Source: Paenibacillus sp. MMS20-IR301 (GTDB lineage Bacteria; Bacillota; Bacilli; Paenibacillales; Paenibacillaceae). From it: 64,000 bases of DNA. Under the pieces are notes generated by a model. The model saw nothing but the letters and a program-made list of their open reading frames with translations. It was not told where the DNA came from and did no database searches. Position numbers and translations under genes: made by a program. Every line of letters starts with the position of its first letter. The first letter of the stretch is position 1. The stretch spans positions 6,043,501 through 6,107,500 of the forward strand of contig NZ_CP135275.1 in the NCBI RefSeq assembly GCF_032302195.1, written 5' to 3'. Below, one piece after another: positions 31,704 to 39,833 of this stretch.

Positions 31704-31997
31704 TTGTTGACATTCACCAGCTACACCGTGGAGAACGTAAAAGATCCCTTTGGGATTCTAAGCGGCAAGCGTTATGAGTTTGTCATTCACCTGGATGTGC
31801 CGGAAGAGGATGAGCTGTACGTGGAAGGCGGGGTGTCCATCCGGGCCATTATGAAGGCGGAAGCAGAGCAGGCCAGCATGGTCAGCTATGATCTGCTGGA
31901 GACGACGACAGGCAAGCTGCTTGATTTTGAGCTGGAAGAGGATGAGGAGGCAGCGCTGCTGGAGTTCTGCCTGACGCATCTGACGGAAGCGAATTAA
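31704..31997 (+). CDS. DUF6509 family protein
   Basis: This 97-residue protein begins LTFTSYTVENVKDPFGILSGKRYEFVIHLDVPEEDELY and ends FELEEDEEAALLEFCLTHL, matching the DUF6509 pattern found in Bacillus and Paenibacillus. The function is unknown, and the name pullulanase sometimes attached to the family has no visible basis here. The start is TTG at 31704 (or TTG at 31707), 9-10 bases after AGAGGA; the longer frame from 31677 lacks an SD. It is followed by a strong terminator. Confidence 0.75.
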   Translation: MLTFTSYTVENVKDPFGILSGKRYEFVIHLDVPEEDELYVEGGVSIRAIMKAEAEQASMVSYDLLETTTGKLLDFELEEDEEAALLEFCLTHLTEAN

Positions 31998-32011
31998 GCT
32001 GCAGATATTGT

Positions 32012-32052
32012 AAAAGAAGGGGACTGCGGAGTAGCGCAGTCCCCTTCTTTTT
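32012..32052. terminator. Strong bidirectional terminator
   Basis: AAAAGAAGGGGACTGCG pairs with CGCAGTCCCCTTCTTTT, between convergent genes. Confidence 0.92.
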
Positions 32053-32068
32053 GACCAAAAATAAGCAT

Positions 32069-32818
32069 TCACAAGCAGCTCTCCACATAATAATGAATCT
32101 GCTTGTTCCACCACGGCCAGTCATGGCCTGCGTCATGGCCCCAGTAGTCAATTCTTGCCGGAATTCCCTTGCGTCCCAGCACATCCTGGAGCAGCCGGGT
32201 CTCATGCAGCATCTCATCCTCATACGCACCCTGTCCGACGCAGACAATGATATTGCTGCTACGGTAGCTGTCCAGATAATATTCATCCGTCAGCCCGGGC
32301 AGATAGTGCAGCGGCGAATTCAGATAAATGTTGCCGTTCATATAGTCGCCGAAGAAATAGTAGGTGGAGTAGACGCCGCTCAGGGCGATTAAGGTATCGA
32401 AATATTGCGGATAACGGAAAAAGAAGCTGGAGCTGTAATAAGCGCCCATGGAGCAGCCGGAGACCAGAATGCGCTGATCGGCCCCTCCGTTGTTCTGCTT
32501 GCTCTGATGGAGGATGCCGGGAATCAGCTCATAGGCGATATATTTGTCATACTGCTCATGGCGGTCAATCCGGTTCTCATTGTTCCAGTGGGTGGAGAAG
32601 AAGGTCTCCTCATCAATACTGTCGCAGGCCCAGATCTGCAGCTTGCCCGCCTCAATGAAGGACGAGAGCGTACCAATCATACCCGAATCCTCATATTGAT
32701 AGAAGCGTCCGAGCGATGTGGGGAAGACGAGCATCGGCTTGCCGGCGTGGCCGTATATTTTATACTCCATATCTCTGCCAAGGTTATGGCTGTACTCCTT
32801 GTGGTAGCTTATCCTCAT
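32069..32818 (-). CDS. Alpha/beta hydrolase, esterase D-like
   Basis: This 249-residue cytosolic hydrolase shows KPMLVFPTSLGRFYQYED near the N-terminus, the nucleophile elbow RILVSGCSMGAYYSS (Ser about residue 124) and the C-terminal HDAGHDWPWWNKQ with the catalytic His. It resembles the esterase/enterobactin-esterase-like group. The gene begins 13 bases after an ATP-grasp ligase gene on the same strand, so the two are probably one operon in which the ligase forms and the hydrolase acts on an ester or peptide product. The substrate is unknown. Confidence 0.8.
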   Translation of the reverse strand: MRISYHKEYSHNLGRDMEYKIYGHAGKPMLVFPTSLGRFYQYEDSGMIGTLSSFIEAGKLQIWACDSIDEETFFSTHWNNENRIDRHEQYDKYIAYELIPGILHQSKQNNGGADQRILVSGCSMGAYYSSSFFFRYPQYFDTLIALSGVYSTYYFFGDYMNGNIYLNSPLHYLPGLTDEYYLDSYRSSNIIVCVGQGAYEDEMLHETRLLQDVLGRKGIPARIDYWGHDAGHDWPWWNKQIHYYVESCL

Positions 32819-32831
32819 CCGTTAACACATC

Positions 32832-34001
32832 CTATCCCTCTTCTTGGTGAATATAACCGGTGATATCCCGCACCTCTGACAGCTCAGGTGAACGGAACTG
32901 GTACGCGCTGTTGCCCATCGCTCTGCTGAAGACCTCTTCGATCTCCGCATAATTCACAATCTTCCCGCCGAAAGCACGGTAAATGTCCTCATGGCTGTGG
33001 GTGTAATGCTTATGATTCTTGCGGCTGGCATAGCCGGTATAATATTTGCCTTCATACGGGCCGCCGACCTCGTTATGAACAACCATGCTGGCCCATTCCT
33101 TGTAGACATCCACATCATACGAAAAGTTGATCGCATCGGTCATCCAGGCACCCGGCGGGCGCATGTTGACTTCAAGGGCAATGATCCGTCCGTCCTTATG
33201 CGATTTGAACAGCTCGATATGGAAGAAGCGCTCGCGGATATCGAAGGCCTTCAGGATGTTCCGTCCGGCAAGCTCAACCTCGGGGCTGATCTCCCGCAGA
33301 CAGAAGTAGTAGAGATGATTATCCGTGTTGACGACATCCATGACGCTGTTCTCGAACAGATGACTTACCGCAAACCGTACATTCCCGCCCGTATCCACCA
33401 GCCCGTCATAGGTCAGGATTACCCCGTCGATGAATTCCTCAATAATGAAGGCAACATCTTCCGGCTTGGTGTCGAAGAAATGCTGCAGCTCTTCCTCATT
33501 ATTAATCTTATACGTATTGCTGGCCCCGGAGCCGAGGTCGGGCTTGACCACCAGCGGGAAACCTGCGCTCTCTATGAAGCTCTCCACGCTCTCACGGGTG
33601 GTTCCGGTGGAGAACTGTACGGTGCTCACACCGCTTTTGTGGAAAAATTCCTTCATCTTCGATTTCTGCTTCAGGTTGTGGACGAAATCCGTCTTGGTGC
33701 CATAGATGTTGAAGTCGGTGCGGATAGCAGCATCCTGCTCCAGCCAGTACTCGTTCAGTGACTCGAAGCGGTCGATCTTGCCGTATTTGTAGGTGAAGAA
33801 GGCGACGGCCCGCAGAATCTCCCCGTAGCTCTCCAGGTTGCTTACCTTGTAATACTCCGTCAGTGCGCTCTTCAGCTTGTCCTCCAGCTGATCATATTCG
33901 GCGTCGCCAATCCCCAGCACGGTCGCCCCCTGCTGCTGCAGATGGGTACAGAAATCAGCGCTGTTTTTAGGGAAATGCGGGGAAAAGAAGATAAAGTTAA
34001 T
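32832..34001 (-). CDS. ATP-grasp ligase with probable ATT start
   Basis: This 389-residue protein has an N-terminal Rossmann-like domain (INFIFFSPHFPKNSADFCTH, VLGIGDAEYDQLEDKLKSALTEYYKV). An ATP-grasp fold follows: KSKMKEFFHKSG, FPLVVKPDLGSGASNTYKI, AFIIEEFIDGVILTYDGLVD and ALEVNMRPPGAW with the metal-binding Glu/Asn. Relatives start MNF.F.SP.FP. Here the matching first codon at 34001 is ATT, 9 bases after AAAGGGG; an in-frame TAG lies upstream and no ATG/GTG/TTG occurs before GTG at 33920, which would remove the first beta-strand. It probably joins a carboxylate to an amine or thiol using ATP. The esterase gene follows after 13 bases. The product is unknown. Confidence 0.82.
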   Translation of the reverse strand: MNFIFFSPHFPKNSADFCTHLQQQGATVLGIGDAEYDQLEDKLKSALTEYYKVSNLESYGEILRAVAFFTYKYGKIDRFESLNEYWLEQDAAIRTDFNIYGTKTDFVHNLKQKSKMKEFFHKSGVSTVQFSTGTTRESVESFIESAGFPLVVKPDLGSGASNTYKINNEEELQHFFDTKPEDVAFIIEEFIDGVILTYDGLVDTGGNVRFAVSHLFENSVMDVVNTDNHLYYFCLREISPEVELAGRNILKAFDIRERFFHIELFKSHKDGRIIALEVNMRPPGAWMTDAINFSYDVDVYKEWASMVVHNEVGGPYEGKYYTGYASRKNHKHYTHSHEDIYRAFGGKIVNYAEIEEVFSRAMGNSAYQFRSPELSEVRDITGYIHQEEG

Positions 34002-34102
34002 GGTGGCCAGCCCCTTTGGCTATAATATAATTCCGAGTTAAATTGTATGATTAATTCAATCTATCAGGTTCAGGAAGTTCCGTCAATCCTTCACCAATTC
34101 TT

Positions 34103-34132
34103 TTTACAATATTGCCTGATTTGGGGTAGAAT
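34103..34132 (+). promoter_or_regulatory. Putative greA promoter
   Basis: TTTACA (34103-34108), 18-bp spacer and TAGAAT (34127-34132), ending 33 bases before the greA ATG. Confidence 0.5.
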
Positions 34133-34165
34133 ACAATAAAGCAGGCACAAATAGGAGTTGTAAAC

Positions 34166-34648
34166 ATGTCCAACAATGAAGAAGTATTTTTGACGAAAGA
34201 AGGATTGGCCAAGCTGGAGGAGGAGCTTAAGGAGCTTAAGGGACCGGGGCGCAAGGAGCTCGCTGCCCGGCTGAAGCTGGCTATCAGCTACGGCGACCTT
34301 AAGGAGAACAGTGAATATCACTCCGCTAAGGAAGACCAGTCCTTCATGGAGACCCGCATTATGATTCTGGAGAAGATGCTGATCAAGGCGCAGATTGTTG
34401 ACTCCAGCAATATGGATCTGAGCACCGTCAGCGTAGGCTGCGTCGTGATTCTGAATGATGTGGAGTACTCTGAAAGAATCGAATATAGAGTGGTAGGCCC
34501 GGCGGAGGCCGATGTGCTGAACAACAAAATCTCTTACGAAAGCCCGCTCGGCAAAGAGCTGCTCGGCAAAAAAGTAGGCGATATCATCAACGTCAACGCT
34601 CCAATGGGCATTATCAAATATGAGCTGCTTGAAATCAAAATGGAGTAG
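34166..34648 (+). CDS. greA: Transcription elongation factor GreA
   Basis: This 160-residue protein has an N-terminal coiled coil (FLTKEGLAKLEEELKELKG...AIS-YGDLKENSEYHSAKEDQSFMETRIMILEKML) with the acidic tip DLKENSEY that enters the RNA polymerase channel. The C-terminal FKBP-like domain (GCVVILNDVEYSERIEYRVVGPAEADVLNNKISYESPLGKELLGKKVGDIINVNAPMG) follows. It rescues backtracked polymerase by stimulating transcript cleavage. The full family length is present. The SD AGGAGTTG precedes the ATG, and a terminator follows the stop. Confidence 0.95.
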   Translation: MSNNEEVFLTKEGLAKLEEELKELKGPGRKELAARLKLAISYGDLKENSEYHSAKEDQSFMETRIMILEKMLIKAQIVDSSNMDLSTVSVGCVVILNDVEYSERIEYRVVGPAEADVLNNKISYESPLGKELLGKKVGDIINVNAPMGIIKYELLEIKME

Positions 34649-34653
34649 AGCTT

Positions 34654-34693
34654 ATCCCGGTTCACCTGTATTCAGGAGAGCCGGGATTTTTTT
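34654..34693 (+). terminator. Terminator after greA
   Basis: ATCCCGG and CCGGGAT around a 20-base loop, followed by seven T. Confidence 0.85.
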
Positions 34694-34839
34694 ATAGATA
34701 AAGGGTATAGGCATTACCCGGAGAAAGATCATAAGTACCATAGGCGTTGGCTATTAAGGATATTGATTCCATGTCTTAGACGCTCCCGGCCCGGAAGGTT
34801 ATAGTAGGGAGTAACTAATGAACAGAGGAGTCCTGGCTT

Positions 34840-35766
34840 GTGATTCAAAATGTATTAACGACGCTCGTCGAGGTCATTGTGCCGCTGTCCATTCCGGTCC
34901 TTGCCGGTGCGCTGCTTGGCCGCTATAAGAATCTCGATACAAAGCCGCTGCTGACACTGTACCTGTATTTCCTGAGCCCGGCGATTATTCTTGATACGCT
35001 TGCTACGGCGGAAATCTCCTTCGATGATGTCTATAAGACCCTTGCGTTCTCACTGCTGAACCTGTTTCTCTTATGGGCACTTGCTGGCTTGCTCGGTAAA
35101 ATGCTGAAGCTGGCTCCCCCGGAGGCCGCCGGCCTGACGCTGGTCTCCACCTTCACGAACAGCGTGAATTACGGTCTGCCGCTGGTGCTGCTGGCCTTCG
35201 GCCAGCTCGGCCTCGACAAGGCTTCGGTCTATGTCATCGCCCAGATGGTCATTGTAAATACAATCGGTGTGTATTTCGCCGCCAGATCACAGTTCTCGGT
35301 CATCAGCGCGGTGAAGTCCGTCTTCTCACTGCCGGCCATCTACGCGGCAATCCTTGCCCTGCTGCTGCGGGCCCTCGGCCTGCACATGCCGCATGAGCTG
35401 GCTTCAGGCGTATCCATGGCCGCCGGTGCCTATTCGCCGGTTGTGCTGGCCATCCTCGGCGCGCAGATGGTGAAGGTCAGGGCAGCGCAAACGCAGCGCA
35501 ATGTGCAGCTGGCCTTCTGGACGGGCCTCACTGTCCGGCTGCTGCTCGCGCCGCTGCTGGCCGCACTGATTCTGCTGCTGCTGAACATTACGGGCACCTT
35601 GTTCTCGGTGCTGCTCATTCTGGCTTCGATGCCGGTAGCCGTCAATTCCGTAGTGCTGGCCGAGCGCTTCGGCAGCTCGCCTTCGCTCGTCTCGCGCTGT
35701 ATTGTCTGGACTACACTGGCGTCCTTCCTGTGCCTGCCTGTGCTGATTGCCGCCCTGGGCAGCTAG
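34840..35766 (+). CDS. AEC family (auxin efflux carrier-type) transporter
   Basis: This 308-residue integral membrane protein has about ten transmembrane segments in two five-helix halves. Family features are SIPVLAGALLGRYKNLDTKPLLTLYLYFLSPAIILDTLATAEI at the N-terminus, the broken-helix region STFTNSVNYGLPLVLLAFGQLGLDKASVYVIAQMVIVNTIGVYFA (about residues 105-149) and GAYSPVVLAILGAQMV in the second half. Members export or exchange small carboxylates such as malate or malonate; the substrate here is unknown. Start GTG 34840 has GAGGAG 10 bases upstream. It is followed by a strong bidirectional terminator. Confidence 0.88.
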   Translation: MIQNVLTTLVEVIVPLSIPVLAGALLGRYKNLDTKPLLTLYLYFLSPAIILDTLATAEISFDDVYKTLAFSLLNLFLLWALAGLLGKMLKLAPPEAAGLTLVSTFTNSVNYGLPLVLLAFGQLGLDKASVYVIAQMVIVNTIGVYFAARSQFSVISAVKSVFSLPAIYAAILALLLRALGLHMPHELASGVSMAAGAYSPVVLAILGAQMVKVRAAQTQRNVQLAFWTGLTVRLLLAPLLAALILLLLNITGTLFSVLLILASMPVAVNSVVLAERFGSSPSLVSRCIVWTTLASFLCLPVLIAALGS

Positions 35767-35787
35767 TCCCGGCCCTAGATACAGTGA

Positions 35788-35828
35788 AGAAGCCCCCGCC
35801 TTCTTAACATGAAGGCGGGGGCTTCTTT
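35788..35828. terminator. Bidirectional terminator
   Basis: AGAAGCCCCCGCCTTC pairs with GAAGGCGGGGGCTTCT around 7 bases; T-run on the plus side. Confidence 0.9.
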
Positions 35829-35868
35829 CGTGCGGATCAGTCAGCTCTGTCAGCTCCGCCGGCATACC

Positions 35869-36711
35869 TTAGAAATCGAAGTTGTCCGGGTCAGGGCCGG
35901 TCCGCTGGTCGCGGTTAAGGCTATCGATGCGCTCCATATCCGCGCGGCTCAGCTCGAAATCGTACAGGGAGGCATTCTCGATAATCCGCTGCTCTTTGGT
36001 TGATTTCGGAATGGTGACAATGCCATGCTGCAGATCCCAGCGCAGAATGATCTGGGCTACCGATTTGCCGTGGCTGGCAGCAATCTCCTTCAGCACCGGC
36101 TGATCCAGCAGCTGGCCCTGCATCAGCGGTGCCCAGGCTTCAATCTGGATGCCGCGGGACTTCGCGAAGCTGCGCAGCGGCTGCTGGGAGAGATAAGGAT
36201 GCAGCTCCACCTGATTCACCATCGGCAGGACTTCCGCATCCAGCATAAGCTCCTCCAGATGATGAATCTGGAAATTGCTTACGCCGATTGCCTTGACGCG
36301 GCCGGCTTTGTAGAGCGCTTCAAGCGCACGCCAGGCCTCTTTATATTTGCCCTGCACAGGCCAGTGAATAAGGTACAGGTCCAAATATTCCAGACCCAGC
36401 TTCTCCAGGCTGGCCTCATAAGCAGCCAGGGTCTCCTCATAACCGAGGTCGGCATTCCACACCTTGGATGTAATGAACAGCTCTTCGCGGGCGAGCGCGT
36501 TCTCAGCCAGTGCTTCCTTTACCGCTTGCCCGACACCGCGCTCGTTGGCGTAGACAGCTGCCGTATCAATGCTGCGGTAGCCGTAGCGGATTGCAGCTTT
36601 CACCGCCTGCACCAGACCTTCGCCATCCTCCACCTGAAATACACCGAGTCCCAGCCGCGGGATGCGCACGCCGCCCTGCAGTGTTACAGTATCCTGTAAA
36701 TGCTGTGTCAT
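35869..36711 (-). CDS. Aldo/keto reductase
   Basis: This 280-residue TIM-barrel oxidoreductase has the signature YGYRSIDTAAVYANERGVGQAVKEAL (Asp46-type and Tyr51-type catalytic residues), FITSKVWNADLGYEETLAAYEASLEKLGLEYLDLYLIHWPV (Lys and His) and the NADPH-binding C-terminus IVTIPKSTKEQRIIENASLYDFELS. It probably reduces aldehydes or ketones with NADPH, like B. subtilis YvgN/YtbE. The ATG at 36711 is preceded by an AGGAGG SD. It lies 33 bases after the MFS gene on the same strand and may be in its operon. Confidence 0.92.
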   Translation of the reverse strand: MTQHLQDTVTLQGGVRIPRLGLGVFQVEDGEGLVQAVKAAIRYGYRSIDTAAVYANERGVGQAVKEALAENALAREELFITSKVWNADLGYEETLAAYEASLEKLGLEYLDLYLIHWPVQGKYKEAWRALEALYKAGRVKAIGVSNFQIHHLEELMLDAEVLPMVNQVELHPYLSQQPLRSFAKSRGIQIEAWAPLMQGQLLDQPVLKEIAASHGKSVAQIILRWDLQHGIVTIPKSTKEQRIIENASLYDFELSRADMERIDSLNRDQRTGPDPDNFDF

Positions 36712-36744
36712 AATGAATAACCTCCTGAATGAATGATGTAGTTG

Positions 36745-37944
36745 CTATACTTTCGTTAGTGCACGCTCATCCCTCTGCTCCAGCGCCCGGCTCCAGGCCG
36801 TTAGCAGCACAGCCCCGAAGACCATCACAGCACCGGCCCAGGCGGTATGAATCAGTCCCAAATGGCTGGTAACCAGGCCTCCGAGGTAAGCGCCGATGGC
36901 TATGCCGGCGTTGAAGGCGACGATGTTGACAGCGGAGGCAATATCCCTTGCCTCCGGCGCAAACCGCTCTGCCAGCATAACTACATATACCTGCAGCCCT
37001 GGAACATTCATGAAGGCGAGCAGCCCCATGAAGAAGATGGTGACCAGGGCAGCGGTTTTGAACGGAGCCGTGAAGGTGAAGATCAGCAGCACGGCGGCCT
37101 GGAGGGCGAACATATAGAACAAGGCGTTCAACGGCTTGCGGTTCGCTGCTTTGCCGCCGATGACATTGCCGACAGCAATGGCGATGCCGTAGAGGAGCAG
37201 GATAACAGCGACGGTGCTCTCACGGAAGCCGCTGATTTCATGCAGCAGCGGCGACAGATAGGTGAAGACGACGAACGTTCCGCCATAGCCGAGAGCCGTA
37301 ATGGCGAAAGCCAGCAGCAGCCGGCCGTTTGTCACCAGCTTGACCTGCCCGCGCAGCGGCGTACGGCTTCCCTTGCGCAGCCCGGACGGCACGAGCAGCA
37401 GGTTAGCGGCCAGCGCGATAATGCCGGTGGCCGCAATGGCGAGGAAGGCTGCCCGCCAGCTGAGCTGCTGTCCGAGGAACGTGCCGAGCGGCACGCCGGT
37501 CACGGTCGCGACCGTAAGGCCGGTGAACATCATTGAGATGGCGCTGGCCCTGCGGTCCCCTGGAACCAGGTCGGCGGCGATGGTCGAGGCGATTGACATG
37601 AACAGGCCGTGCGCGAGGGCGGATATGACCCGCGCCGCCAGCAGCAGGCCGATCCCGCCTGCTGCGGCGGCCATACTGTTGCCGGCGATGAATAGAACCA
37701 TCAGCGAGAGCAGCAGGATTTTGCGGGAGACGCTGGCAGTCAGCGACGTCAGCACAGGCGCACCGAAGGTTACGCCGAGCGCATAGAGGGTTACGGTTAA
37801 TCCGGCGGTGGTCACGGATATATTCAGGTCATCAGCAATGAGGGGCAGCAGCCCGACGCTGATAAACTCGGTTGTTCCAATCGCAAAGGCGCTGATCGCC
37901 AGAGCCAGCAGCGCGAGGGTGCTTCTTCTTGAATCGAGAGACAT
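36745..37944 (-). CDS. MFS transporter (DHA1 family, AraJ/YdhP-like)
   Basis: This 399-residue, 12-helix transporter begins STLALLALAISAFAIGTTEFISVGLLPLIADDLNISVTTAGLTVTLYALGVTFGAPVLTSL, typical of the arabinose-efflux/YdhP branch. Motif A-like DRR (LVPGDRRASAISMMFTGLTVATVTGVPLGTFLGQ) lies in the middle. It likely exports small drugs or sugars by proton antiport. The start at 37944 follows AGTAGGAGTGAAG; the 48-residue longer frame runs into the regulatory region. It is divergent from an HxlR regulator gene with several GTAC palindromes between them, so HxlR control is likely. The aldo/keto reductase gene follows in the same direction. Confidence 0.88.
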   Translation of the reverse strand: MSLDSRRSTLALLALAISAFAIGTTEFISVGLLPLIADDLNISVTTAGLTVTLYALGVTFGAPVLTSLTASVSRKILLLSLMVLFIAGNSMAAAAGGIGLLLAARVISALAHGLFMSIASTIAADLVPGDRRASAISMMFTGLTVATVTGVPLGTFLGQQLSWRAAFLAIAATGIIALAANLLLVPSGLRKGSRTPLRGQVKLVTNGRLLLAFAITALGYGGTFVVFTYLSPLLHEISGFRESTVAVILLLYGIAIAVGNVIGGKAANRKPLNALFYMFALQAAVLLIFTFTAPFKTAALVTIFFMGLLAFMNVPGLQVYVVMLAERFAPEARDIASAVNIVAFNAGIAIGAYLGGLVTSHLGLIHTAWAGAVMVFGAVLLTAWSRALEQRDERALTKV

Positions 37945-38019
37945 GTGCTTCACTCCTACTATGGTAATCACCGGCCGGTAAATGCTATTATGGGATACAG
38001 CTGCCCGTATGGATAGTAC

Positions 38020-38071
38020 GTACTTTAAAGTACTATAGGTACTAAAAAGTACCTGTAGACTACAGCTGTAG
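38020..38071. promoter_or_regulatory. Overlapping GTAC palindromes between MFS and hxlR genes
   Basis: GTACTTTAAAGTAC (38020-38033), AGTAC-N5-GTACT (38029-38043), GGTACT-AAAA-AGTACC (38038-38053) and CTACAGCTGTAG (38060-38071) are perfect dyads packed in 52 bp. They lie between divergent genes and are probable HxlR operators. Confidence 0.65.
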
Positions 38072-38136
38072 ATTGCGGCTGCGGGCATTATAGGTGTGTA
38101 GCGGATTACCCGGAGGAATATACAGGAGGAATATGA

Positions 38137-38499
38137 ATGGCTAAAAAATATAATATTTCAGTCGAAGCTACCCTTGAGGTCATCGGCGGCAAATGGAAGT
38201 GTGTCATTCTCTGCCATCTGACACATGGCAAGCTGCGTACAAGTGATTTGAAGCGCCATATGCCGAATATTACACAGAAAATGCTGACCCAGCAGCTGCG
38301 GGAGCTGGAGCAGGACGGCATCGTTAACCGGATCAGCTACAATCAGGTACCGCCCAAGGTAGAGTATGAGCTTAGCGATTACGGACGGACACTCGGATCG
38401 ATTCTGGACTCCCTGTGCGCCTGGGGCGAGCGGCATATCATTAGGGAGTACGGCGATAAATTTGCCGTGCTTGAAGATAATGTGCTGAACCCTAAGTAG
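38137..38499 (+). CDS. HxlR family transcriptional regulator
   Basis: This 120-residue winged-helix protein shows the family opening SVEATLEVIGGKWKCVILCHLTHGKLRTSDLKRHMPNITQKMLTQQLRELEQDGIVNRISYNQVPPKVEYELSDYGRTLGSILDSLCAWGERHI. The cysteine in KWKCVIL matches the redox-sensing position of YodB/HypR-type members, so electrophile or oxidant sensing is plausible; a second cysteine is in SLCAW. It is divergent from an MFS exporter and separated from it by clustered GTAC palindromes. GGAGGAATATG gives a good start. It probably controls the exporter and the aldo/keto reductase. Confidence 0.9.
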   Translation: MAKKYNISVEATLEVIGGKWKCVILCHLTHGKLRTSDLKRHMPNITQKMLTQQLRELEQDGIVNRISYNQVPPKVEYELSDYGRTLGSILDSLCAWGERHIIREYGDKFAVLEDNVLNPK

Positions 38500-38562
38500 G
38501 TCCGGCTGCTGCCGGACGGTACGGAAGCTGATGAAGATCAGGAGTAACTGCTAAGAATACAC

Positions 38563-38602
38563 AAAGACCGCAAGCCTCCTCTTAGGGAGATCTGCGGTCT
38601 TT
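38563..38602. terminator. Bidirectional terminator
   Basis: AAAGACCGCA (38563-38572) pairs with TGCGGTCTTT (38593-38602), between convergent genes. Confidence 0.75.
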
Positions 38603-38649
38603 GCTCAATACAGGCTTAACTCCGCCTTGTACTGAAATTGAATATATTC

Positions 38650-39825
<1,176 letters not shown>

Positions 39826-39833
39826 AATTCCTC

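Noticed and set aside
32991..33761. 256-residue plus-strand frame
   Set aside because: Opposite the ATP-grasp ligase, whose motifs are unambiguous.
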